The notes beneath the pieces are model-generated. The model was not told the origin of the DNA, did no database searches, and worked only from the letters and a program-made list of their open reading frames with translations. Shown piece after piece: positions 1 through 7,209 of a stretch of DNA of 9,930 bases (position 1 is its first letter; each line of letters begins with the position of its first letter). The position numbers were made by a program, and so were the translations under genes. The stretch spans positions 1 to 9,930 of the forward strand of contig NZ_CALTUR010000069.1 of assembly GCF_943912555.1 (NCBI RefSeq). The letters run 5' to 3'. The DNA is from an uncultured Streptococcus sp. (GTDB lineage Bacteria; Bacillota; Bacilli; Lactobacillales; Streptococcaceae).

Positions 1-22
1 AAAATAAATCTTCATCTGACAT
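1..22 (-). CDS. asp4: Accessory Sec protein Asp4, N-terminal fragment (runs off the left edge)
   Basis: Only seven complete codons are present, reading M-S-D-E-D-L-F, before the window ends. The ATG (22-20) lies one base after the gtfB stop and has an AGGAGG five bases upstream, inside the last codons of gtfB. Position directly after gtfB is where streptococcal accessory Sec loci usually carry asp4, and the short acidic start fits what I remember of Asp4 proteins. Asp4 is a small membrane protein that, with Asp5, is thought to act with SecA2/SecY2 as an additional translocase component. The identity rests mainly on synteny; the sequence alone is too short to prove it. Confidence 0.65.
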
Positions 23-23
23 G

Positions 24-1361
24 TTAGCCTCCTAAAACAGCTTGCATGGTTTCCTGATATCGAACCCAATCAACATAGTTTGCTTGTTGACCTTGCTTTC
101 CAAGTGCCTGACTCATTTGTGAAATATCCGAAAGGGCCCGTTTAATCGCATCAACCAAAGCAGGAACCTCACTACTTTCAAATAAATGGTCTGGGGCGAT
201 ATAGAATCGATTATGTACTGTCTGATTAAAGCCAAGAATCAAGAGATTGTGCTCAAAGGCTTGACGAACTGCCTGCAATAATTCATTATGGTAGTTTATA
301 TCCAAATAAATATCTGACAGTTGATACAGTTCTTGAATTTTTTGTAGACTAGCGTTCTGATAAAGTACCACATTAGGATAGCGAAGCAAATCTAGTAACT
401 TAGAAGACATTTCTGTCACCGCTGCAATACGGAAAGTGACATCAGGTAAAGCTTCTACTATCGCTTCTACTTGCTCAATCTGATCAGAATTAGTCAAGAT
501 TAAGGCATCTCGTCTTAGGAAATTATCACGTTTGAACTGATAATGGTAACCCAAGTGCACAAACTGAGCATGGTATTTCTCGTCAGTCAACTCTAAAGCA
601 CGTTCATAAGTCGCCTTGTTTGGAATGATAATCTTCTTAGTACGCACATCATCGCTTTCCAAAATTAACTGCATATTGCCTGGAATGGCATCATAGAGAG
701 GTTCCTGCCAAACCAAGACATCTGATCCAGACTTATCTGGATGATGGAAGGAAACCAAGAAAGGAGTCGCTAACGTATTAAAGATAAGCTGATGGCTATC
801 GAATCCTAAATCTTGCAAAAAGAAGATGATAAATTCAACCTTATTTGCAAAGCAACGCATAGATTGACCTGGTAAGTTCAATAAGATATCACCCGTCACA
901 TGGTTTTCCAGCAAGACTTCCTGACCATTGACATCTTGGTAAACCGTCATAATCGGCTCACTATCTGCGCTATAGGTTGTTGTGGCAAAGCAAGCACCAA
1001 AGCGATTGTAATGGTCAACCTGACGTACTCTACCTTCTAAATCTTTCCAGTCCACCTGCTTGACTAGGCGAGCCTGTAAGCCATCTGCATAATGAATAAC
1101 AGCCCTCTCCTGCGTCACGTCTTCAATACGAGCAGACTGATTATCTCCTAAAATCTCCCAAAAAACTGGAACAGGAACTTGGTTGAAATAGAGAGGTTTT
1201 CCCTTTTCATAGCCTAGATAATAGGTGAATGGAGATACCAGACCATCAGGTAAAAAACCATCTGCATCGATGACCACTCCAAATTGAGAAAGACCAGTAG
1301 CTACTAAACTTTCATGTAAATCTCGACTTTCCTGACTATAACGATCATAAAGTTCAATCAT
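24..1361 (-). CDS. gtfB: GtfB, accessory non-catalytic subunit of the GtfA-GtfB O-GlcNAc transferase
   Basis: This 445-residue protein is the partner of GtfA. In characterised homologues it does not transfer sugar itself but binds the unfolded serine-rich adhesin and activates and stabilises GtfA in the cytosol. The N-terminal half (about 80-175) is the beta-rich add-on domain shared with GtfA; the C-terminal half is a GT-B Rossmann domain. Residues 352-379 align without gaps to GtfA 397-424, and both glutamates of the GtfA E-x7-E motif are replaced, by Asn359 and Gln367, as expected for a dead glycosyltransferase fold. The ATG overlaps the gtfA stop by eight bases and has AGGAGG (1373-1368) six bases upstream, so the two subunits are probably made by coupled translation. 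Complete, no frame break. Confidence 0.93.
   Translation of the reverse strand: MIELYDRYSQESRDLHESLVATGLSQFGVVIDADGFLPDGLVSPFTYYLGYEKGKPLYFNQVPVPVFWEILGDNQSARIEDVTQERAVIHYADGLQARLVKQVDWKDLEGRVRQVDHYNRFGACFATTTYSADSEPIMTVYQDVNGQEVLLENHVTGDILLNLPGQSMRCFANKVEFIIFFLQDLGFDSHQLIFNTLATPFLVSFHHPDKSGSDVLVWQEPLYDAIPGNMQLILESDDVRTKKIIIPNKATYERALELTDEKYHAQFVHLGYHYQFKRDNFLRRDALILTNSDQIEQVEAIVEALPDVTFRIAAVTEMSSKLLDLLRYPNVVLYQNASLQKIQELYQLSDIYLDINYHNELLQAVRQAFEHNLLILGFNQTVHNRFYIAPDHLFESSEVPALVDAIKRALSDISQMSQALGKQGQQANYVDWVRYQETMQAVLGG
28..33 (-). promoter_or_regulatory. Ribosome binding site of asp4
   Basis: A perfect AGGAGG sits within the final codons of gtfB, five bases before the ATG at 22. It is the main evidence that a new gene really starts at the left edge. 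It also suggests that translation of asp4 follows directly on that of gtfB. Confidence 0.75.
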
Positions 1362-2865
1362 GGAGCACCTCCTCTACTGTTTTCTTCCACTTTTCTAAAA
1401 TTTCTTCGGTTAAGAAGCCTTCTGCAATCTGATAAGAATGGGCACGCATACCCTCTAGACGATTTTCTTGATACAATTGACAAATCTTAGTTGAAAAAGC
1501 TTGCTTGATTTGATCTTCTACATGGTCAGATGAACTTGGAATCAAATAACCATTTTGCCCATCTTCTATAAAGGTCTGATTCCCATAAGGTACATCAAAA
1601 CCAATTAGGGGCAGGCCTGAACCAATAGCTTCCATCAAGGTCAAACCAAAGCCTTCGCTGGTAGAAGCAGTCAAATAGACTTCATACTGGCTATAAATCT
1701 GCGAAAGTTCCGCATGTCCCTTGAGCTGAATATAGTCTTCTGCCTTATGACTAGCAATAATTTCTCGAAGAAGAGAATCTTCTCCACCACTACCATAAAT
1801 ATCAAAGGTCAATTCAGGGATTTCCTTACGCGCCTCAATGACCGCCTTGACCAACCAATCAATGTGTTTTTCTTTGGCAAGACGTGAAGCCGTAATCAAT
1901 GAAAATGGCTTACGTCCTTGACTCGACTCAGTCAAGGAATCAATACTTCCTACAGGAATGGTAACAATCTTTGGTTGGTGCTGGGTGTATTTAGCAAATT
2001 GCTCTTGCAACACTTCATTCTGTCTATCAGTTGATATAATAAAGAAGTCAACCTTATCTGCATTTGTAAACTGATAGTCATAGTAATTATTCCAAAGAAT
2101 GTAATCCTCATTTGTAGCATTTTCACTATAATGCTCCGCATGAACAACTACTGCTAGATACGAAGCTTGTGCTTCCTCAAACACAACCTGTCCAATGCCT
2201 GTCTCCCTATCAAGGATGACCAAATCAGACTTATTCAAATTCAAGGATTTCATAAAGGCACGCATAAAAGCTTGCTTCCCATAGAAAATCTTATCCTTGA
2301 AACGATAAACTTCTTCCTTCCCTTGATTCATCAAGATGTCATAGGCTGGAGTCCCGTCTTCATTGTAAAAAGTTCGTTGGTATAGTACTGCAGCATTGTC
2401 CTTGGGAGCAAAGTATTCGGTACAATAACGAGTATAAGAGAAGTAATCCTTACGAATCAAATTTCCTTTAAAAACATACTCTACATGCTGAACCAAATCC
2501 TTATTTTCATCAACCAAATAACAGGTTACAAACTTATCTTGGTCAGAAAAGAAGACACGTAAAACCTTACCATTCTTTTCTCTACGACTTTCCACACCTC
2601 CAAAGTAAGCCAAGACCTCATCTACTGTTACACTTGTTGGCGCAATCTTAATATCTGTAAAGTGGTTATAAAGCCAAATAACTTGATCATCGTCAAAACC
2701 AATATTGGCTGTTAAATGCTGAATATTATCGGCTAAAATCATATCTGTAAAGATAAACTTAGAAGACAGATTTAAACTTCTAAAAATACCAGCACGATAG
2801 GCTTGGGCATATTCAACACCACTGCTAGCCCAGCCAATTCCTAAATTTATATTATAAATCGTCAT
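1354..2865 (-). CDS. gtfA: GtfA, catalytic subunit of the adhesin O-GlcNAc transferase
   Basis: A complete 503-residue family-4-type glycosyltransferase that, with GtfB, moves GlcNAc from UDP-GlcNAc onto Ser/Thr of the serine-rich repeat adhesin before export. The N-terminal Gly-rich loop (about 8-16, GIGWASSG), an inserted beta-sheet domain (about 95-215, the DUF1975-type region), and the C-terminal donor domain are visible. Likely donor-site residues are His242 (VHAEH), Arg328 and Lys333 in SRLAKEK, and the E-x7-E motif Glu404/Glu412 in SEGFGLTLMEA. There is no signal peptide, as expected for a cytosolic enzyme. The gene starts 12 bases after the secA2 stop with AAGAGG five bases before the ATG, and its end overlaps gtfB. 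The sequence looks very close to the pneumococcal protein as I remember it; this was not checked by search. Confidence 0.96.
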   Translation of the reverse strand: MTIYNINLGIGWASSGVEYAQAYRAGIFRSLNLSSKFIFTDMILADNIQHLTANIGFDDDQVIWLYNHFTDIKIAPTSVTVDEVLAYFGGVESRREKNGKVLRVFFSDQDKFVTCYLVDENKDLVQHVEYVFKGNLIRKDYFSYTRYCTEYFAPKDNAAVLYQRTFYNEDGTPAYDILMNQGKEEVYRFKDKIFYGKQAFMRAFMKSLNLNKSDLVILDRETGIGQVVFEEAQASYLAVVVHAEHYSENATNEDYILWNNYYDYQFTNADKVDFFIISTDRQNEVLQEQFAKYTQHQPKIVTIPVGSIDSLTESSQGRKPFSLITASRLAKEKHIDWLVKAVIEARKEIPELTFDIYGSGGEDSLLREIIASHKAEDYIQLKGHAELSQIYSQYEVYLTASTSEGFGLTLMEAIGSGLPLIGFDVPYGNQTFIEDGQNGYLIPSSSDHVEDQIKQAFSTKICQLYQENRLEGMRAHSYQIAEGFLTEEILEKWKKTVEEVLHD

Positions 2866-2877
2866 ATATTCCTCTTC

Positions 2878-5247
2878 TTATGGGAAATGAGTAATAATCT
2901 CACCCTTAGGAGTGACTTCAACCAAGCCCATCAGGAGATTACGCACCATATCCGCACGGATTTGTTCTTTCATGGTTTCAAAGCCCGCGTAGGCTTCTTG
3001 ATAATACTCTACGATCGGGTTTTTCTGGGCAGCAGACTGACCGCTAATAGCCATAGATAATTGCTGAAGATAATCCACCTGCTCTACCCAATTATAGTCA
3101 ATGGCTTTAAGTAGGGAAAGTCGTAAAAACTGTTCATATAAATCATGCTGTTCAAGTAAGGCTCTTTTTTCAGAAAGTTCTTTATCAATAATCTGCTTAA
3201 TAAAAGAACGAACTTCAGTTTTATTTGTTACATCAATATCTTCTGGAAGTTCTTTAACATGAAAACTAATATTAGTTACGATAAAGTGAAACAACAATTC
3301 GCGACTCTCGTAGTTTGAAGAAGCTACTTGATCTATATAGGTATCAATAATTTCTCCCACAACATCCTCTAAATCACGAGAACCATCTATTAATCGATTT
3401 CTCTCTTTATACATCATTTCTCTTTGAATATTCATACTCTCAGCATATTCCAAGGTATGAATACGTGCCGCACGTCCAGCGCTATCACTAGAATATTGTG
3501 CTTTAGCAACAAGATTACGATACTTACGTCCCTTTAAAACTTCTGGTTGTGTCATATCTTGAACTTGATAATCTTTATACTTCTTATGTACCCAAGATGG
3601 ACCATATTTCTTAATAACATCATCCTCCAGAGATACAAAGAATTTACTCATGCCAGGATCTCCTTGACGACCAGAACGTCCACGGATTTGAAGATCAACA
3701 CGCTGACTTTCCATCCGCTCTGTTCCGATAACAATTAAACCACCCAGTTCTGCAACTCTCTTACCAAGTTTGATATCCGTACCTCGCCCTGCCATGGAAG
3801 TAGCAACTGTCACAGCCCCCATCTGACCTGACTCTGAGATAATTTGTGCTTCACGCGCCACATTGTGAGCATTCAGAACATTATGAGCAATCCCTTCTCG
3901 TAACAAAAGCGATGAATACAACTGAGACATCTCTACCGAGCCAACAAAGACCAATAAGGGATTTCCCTTAGCATGGTATTCTTTGATGTACTCCAAGGAA
4001 GCGTAAACTTTTTCAGGTAAAGTAACGTATAAATTGTCTGGATAGTCAATTCGTTGTTTAGGGCGGTTAGTAGGGATCCGTACAACAGCCATATTATAAG
4101 TCTCTCGAAATTCTTTTTCCGCAACTTTACCTGTACCTGTCATACCAGAAAGCTTATTGAACATTTTAAATAGACTCTGATACGTAATAGAAGCCATAGC
4201 ACGCGTCTCTGGAGAAAGTTTGACATGTTCCTTTGCCTCAATGGCCTGATGAAGTCCTCCCTGTAGTTTAGTTTGTTCTAATAAACGTCCAGAACCTTTA
4301 TCTACAAGAACCATCTCATTGCCCCTGATAACATAGTCTTTATCTTTTGTATAAAGCTTATGAGCCCTCATTGCGTATACTATGTGGCGAGCAAAGACTG
4401 CATTTTTTTCATTATATAGATGGTCAATTCCGAAGAAACTTTCCGCTTCCTTAGCTCCCTGTTTCGTTAACCAAATTTCTCCCTTCTCCTCTTTGTAAAT
4501 AAAATCTTCACCTTCTACTAGCGTAGTCATAAGAGTATTAACAATACCATAATGATTCGACTGAACTCTAGGAGCTCCAGCGATAATTAAGGGAGTTTGG
4601 GCGCTATCTAACAAAATATCATCTATCTCATCAATAATTGCATAATCAAAGGGACGCAAAAATTTACCTTCCTTATTCGATGCTAAATTATCATTTAAAT
4701 AATCAAAACCCAAGTTACCATTTGTTGTATATATAATATCAGAGTTATACATCTCCCTCTTTTCTTCAACAGAGAAATCTTTACCACTCTCTACAAAAGG
4801 AACTCCTATTGTTAAGCCTAGAAAACGGTAAACCTCTCCCATCTCCTCGGCATCTCGCTTGGCAAGATAGGCATTCGGGGTAATCACCATTGTCCCTTTT
4901 CCTGTTAAAGCATTAAGGTAAACAGGCATGGTAGCTGTCAAAGTTTTTCCTTCTCCAGTACTCATTTCAGCGACGTTACCCTCATGAATAACAATCCCCC
5001 CCATTACCTGAACATCATAAGGAAACATCCCCAAAATTCGACGATCAGCCTCACGAACAACTGCAAAAGCCTCTACCAAGAGATCGTCCAAAGTTTCTCC
5101 TTTAGCCAGACGTCGGCGAAATTCCACTGTTTTTGCAGACAGTTCTTGGTCCGACAAAGATTCCATCTTATGCTTTAGTGCATTGATTTTTTTTAGAATT
5201 TTTTTAACTCTTCTAAGTTGAAAGCTCTGATAAACCTCTTTAATCAC
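2878..5247 (-). CDS. secA2: SecA2, accessory Sec preprotein translocase ATPase
   Basis: ATPase motor that drives the glycosylated adhesin through SecY2. I place the start at GTG 5247, giving 789 residues beginning M-I-K-E-V-Y. It has GAGGAG seven bases upstream and overlaps the asp3 stop by eight bases; the SecA-like N terminus follows directly. A start at ATG 5301 would add 18 mostly hydrophobic residues that SecA proteins lack. Numbering from GTG: Walker A STGEGKT 96-102, Walker B DEID 206-209 followed by TPLIIAG 218-224, a preprotein-binding segment near LHQAIEAKE (about 332-340), helicase motifs [10 protein letters not shown] 483-492 and [13 protein letters not shown] 520-532, then the helical scaffold. 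The C terminus stops at HFP with no Cys/His zinc-binding tail, unlike many housekeeping SecA proteins. Confidence covers identity; the start is about 0.9 sure. Confidence 0.96.
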   Translation of the reverse strand: MIKEVYQSFQLRRVKKILKKINALKHKMESLSDQELSAKTVEFRRRLAKGETLDDLLVEAFAVVREADRRILGMFPYDVQVMGGIVIHEGNVAEMSTGEGKTLTATMPVYLNALTGKGTMVITPNAYLAKRDAEEMGEVYRFLGLTIGVPFVESGKDFSVEEKREMYNSDIIYTTNGNLGFDYLNDNLASNKEGKFLRPFDYAIIDEIDDILLDSAQTPLIIAGAPRVQSNHYGIVNTLMTTLVEGEDFIYKEEKGEIWLTKQGAKEAESFFGIDHLYNEKNAVFARHIVYAMRAHKLYTKDKDYVIRGNEMVLVDKGSGRLLEQTKLQGGLHQAIEAKEHVKLSPETRAMASITYQSLFKMFNKLSGMTGTGKVAEKEFRETYNMAVVRIPTNRPKQRIDYPDNLYVTLPEKVYASLEYIKEYHAKGNPLLVFVGSVEMSQLYSSLLLREGIAHNVLNAHNVAREAQIISESGQMGAVTVATSMAGRGTDIKLGKRVAELGGLIVIGTERMESQRVDLQIRGRSGRQGDPGMSKFFVSLEDDVIKKYGPSWVHKKYKDYQVQDMTQPEVLKGRKYRNLVAKAQYSSDSAGRAARIHTLEYAESMNIQREMMYKERNRLIDGSRDLEDVVGEIIDTYIDQVASSNYESRELLFHFIVTNISFHVKELPEDIDVTNKTEVRSFIKQIIDKELSEKRALLEQHDLYEQFLRLSLLKAIDYNWVEQVDYLQQLSMAISGQSAAQKNPIVEYYQEAYAGFETMKEQIRADMVRNLLMGLVEVTPKGEIITHFP

Positions 5248-5680
5248 GATTAATCTCCTCAATAGAAAAAGAATAAAAATCCAAAGATTCAAAGCCAGCA
5301 CTTAAGAGATGAACTTGATAGGTGTGGGCTTCCTCAGGGTAAATAAACGTGAATCTTTTATTTTTTTCAATTTTTTCTTCAATGACATCGCCATATCGAT
5401 CAAAAAATGTAATTGATGTGTACACCCCTTTTTTAGGTTGACACTCAAATTTCATTATTAATTGATATTCTTGTTTTCTTTTCAACAATGGAAGGCTTGG
5501 TTGTTTTCGAGCAGCTTGATAGTTCGTATGCGAAATCCAACCTTGAATTTTAGTCCCTGAAGGAACTAATGGATTATATATGCTTACATGAGAATCAGAA
5601 TGATAGGTCACCTTCGTACCGTAAATATACATATTTAGTCTGTCTCCCCATTTGATATCTGGTCTCTGTCTAATAATCAT
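5240..5680 (-). CDS. asp3: Accessory Sec system protein Asp3
   Basis: A 146-residue cytosolic protein of the Asp3 family, required for export of the serine-rich adhesin. In studied streptococci Asp3 forms a complex with Asp1 and Asp2 and interacts with SecA2. Asp3 is described as having a carbohydrate-binding-module-like beta fold. Seen here: no signal peptide or membrane segment, a mostly beta-type sequence, and a segment [14 protein letters not shown] (about 36-49) that I recognise as typical of the family. The ATG overlaps the asp2 stop in the four-base form ATGA, with GAGG six bases upstream. Its 3' end contains the secA2 ribosome binding site. Two A-rich runs (minus strand, 5376-5361) fall in a Lys/Glu-rich stretch. 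Identity rests on position and family resemblance; there is no catalytic motif to test. Confidence 0.9.
   Translation of the reverse strand: MIIRQRPDIKWGDRLNMYIYGTKVTYHSDSHVSIYNPLVPSGTKIQGWISHTNYQAARKQPSLPLLKRKQEYQLIMKFECQPKKGVYTSITFFDRYGDVIEEKIEKNKRFTFIYPEEAHTYQVHLLSAGFESLDFYSFSIEEINRD
5255..5260 (-). promoter_or_regulatory. Ribosome binding site that fixes the secA2 GTG start
   Basis: GAGGAG lies inside the 3' end of asp3, seven bases before the GTG at 5247. No comparable site precedes the upstream ATG at 5301, so this site decides in favour of the shorter SecA2. Its position inside asp3 implies that ribosomes finishing asp3 feed secA2. Confidence 0.8.
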
Positions 5681-7209
5681 ACCTCACCTCGTCCAAATCC
5701 TGTTTTTAAAACCATATGATAGAAATGCAAAAACCAGGCAACATTTTCCCCAGTATCATCATTATGTCGACCAGAAGTACCTCTGGATAGTATCTTAGCG
5801 CCTGTATTACATAAATGTTCCACTAACTCTTCGTAAGCCTGAGGATCCATATCTTCATCCTTCATATAGGACAGTCCAAAGGTTGTGTTTGAAAAATCTG
5901 CTCTTTTGAAAGATTTCCAAAAATACTGATCCAATTCAGTTACATGCCCAGAAGTCAGACCACCTGTTTGATGGTTCAACACATCAAATCCTGTATTAAA
6001 TATCCAAGGAGCATCCAAGCGACCACGTCTAGCAACGGTTCCAATATTCGTCAAAGGTTTTCCGACAACAACAGCATATGGCTCAAAAAAAGAGCCATAA
6101 TAAAGCGCTGGAAAGGTTCCCATAGAAAGTCCCGATAAAATTAAATCACTAGAGGTCAGACCTAAATAATCAAGGTAATATTGGATGGTTTTTCTAACCT
6201 TACTTTCTAACTCTTCACTTCCTATATAGAAAGCACCACCTTCTATACGAGGATCTGAAAACAGAAGGAAAGGACATCCCAGATTTTTCATCATCCAATA
6301 GCCTTCAAAACCTTCCGCAGGTCGATATCCTGCAAAATAAATAGCTAAAGGCGGTTTAAAATCTCCTGGATGGAAGAAATAGTTAATTTCATCTCTTTGT
6401 TTATCATGAAGAGTATTTCCACCTAAAACGAATTTACCGAATTGTTTTCTACTCCAACGTTGATGAAGATTTCCAATTTTTAGTTTTCCCTTCCCTCTTG
6501 CTTCGATAGAAAATGCCAAATAGGCATTATATGTTTGCTCAATCAAAATAGTAGAAGCCAAATCCGACTCTTCAAACACAAGATCCTCTGTAATATCAGC
6601 AATCGATCCTTCAAAGATCTTTTTGACACGAAATCTAAACTCAACTCCTGAATTTTTTTCATATTCAAGCCATAATTCAATCGGTAAACTACGTGTTACA
6701 GTAAGATTATAACTCCAATATACTACCTGAGAAAACTCCTCACCAAAATCTCCCTCTAATTCTAAATATTCATGTCCTTGATAAGATACATTTCCTTGAA
6801 ACGAATGGTGAACTTGTATTGTAGAGGGTTTCATTTTATCGCCATATCCTCCTCCAAATAGAGAAGTAGATAAATCTTTTAGTAATTTTTCTGGTTCGGA
6901 GAAATCAATAGCTCTTGCACAACGTTTTTTTAGTAAATCTAAAATTTCTGAATTATTTGATTGAAAATCTTGAGGATAAAAAACTGTATAAGGATCTAAG
7001 TTTTTAGAAAAAGGTAACAAATCACTCAAATAACGCCCATCTTCTATCAAAACAGCATGAAAACTTGAAATCTTATCTATCTCCATCATTTTGCGAATAG
7101 CAAGAGGTGAATCTGGACAGAAGTAGTACCAATCCATATTTTCAGGAATATCATAATGGTGTTTCCAGTTATCAATTCCTATTTGTAAAATTTTATGTTC
7201 CCTCACCAT
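5677..7209 (-). CDS. asp2: Asp2, adhesin GlcNAc O-acetyltransferase and export factor
   Basis: A 510-residue protein with two jobs in characterised homologues: O-acetylating GlcNAc on the adhesin, and export together with Asp1 and Asp3. The C-terminal half is an alpha/beta-hydrolase-like domain. The nucleophile elbow SGLSMG (359-364) places Ser362, with Glu452 in DEDMD (451-455) and His482 in SGRHND (479-484). These match the triad S362/E452/H482 that I recall for S. gordonii Asp2, with the same numbering. The N-terminal part (about 1-110) looks Rossmann-like, and the middle (about 130-260) is beta-rich and may be a carbohydrate-binding section. No signal peptide. The ATG overlaps the end of asp1 by 17 bases and has GGAGAAG six bases upstream; a GTG at codon 2 is a less likely start. 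A glycine-rich GGGYG segment lies at about 119-123. Confidence 0.94.
   Translation of the reverse strand: MVREHKILQIGIDNWKHHYDIPENMDWYYFCPDSPLAIRKMMEIDKISSFHAVLIEDGRYLSDLLPFSKNLDPYTVFYPQDFQSNNSEILDLLKKRCARAIDFSEPEKLLKDLSTSLFGGGYGDKMKPSTIQVHHSFQGNVSYQGHEYLELEGDFGEEFSQVVYWSYNLTVTRSLPIELWLEYEKNSGVEFRFRVKKIFEGSIADITEDLVFEESDLASTILIEQTYNAYLAFSIEARGKGKLKIGNLHQRWSRKQFGKFVLGGNTLHDKQRDEINYFFHPGDFKPPLAIYFAGYRPAEGFEGYWMMKNLGCPFLLFSDPRIEGGAFYIGSEELESKVRKTIQYYLDYLGLTSSDLILSGLSMGTFPALYYGSFFEPYAVVVGKPLTNIGTVARRGRLDAPWIFNTGFDVLNHQTGGLTSGHVTELDQYFWKSFKRADFSNTTFGLSYMKDEDMDPQAYEELVEHLCNTGAKILSRGTSGRHNDDTGENVAWFLHFYHMVLKTGFGRGEV

Noticed and set aside
1950..2147. A 65-codon minus-strand frame inside gtfA in another phase
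   Set aside because: It is a shadow of gtfA coding sequence with no start signal or family resemblance. The 63-codon frame at 3933-4124 inside secA2 is rejected for the same reason.
2167..2385. A 72-codon plus-strand open frame opposite gtfA
   Set aside because: It lies wholly antisense to a strongly supported gene, has no convincing ribosome binding site and encodes no recognisable domain. The same applies to the plus-strand frames at 3547-3738, 4984-5178, 5944-6138, 8105-8347 and 8443-8637.
5248..5301. Hydrophobic N-terminal extension of SecA2 resembling a membrane anchor
   Set aside because: It comes from reading the frame upstream of the true GTG start through asp3 coding sequence, and SecA proteins begin with cytosolic helices.
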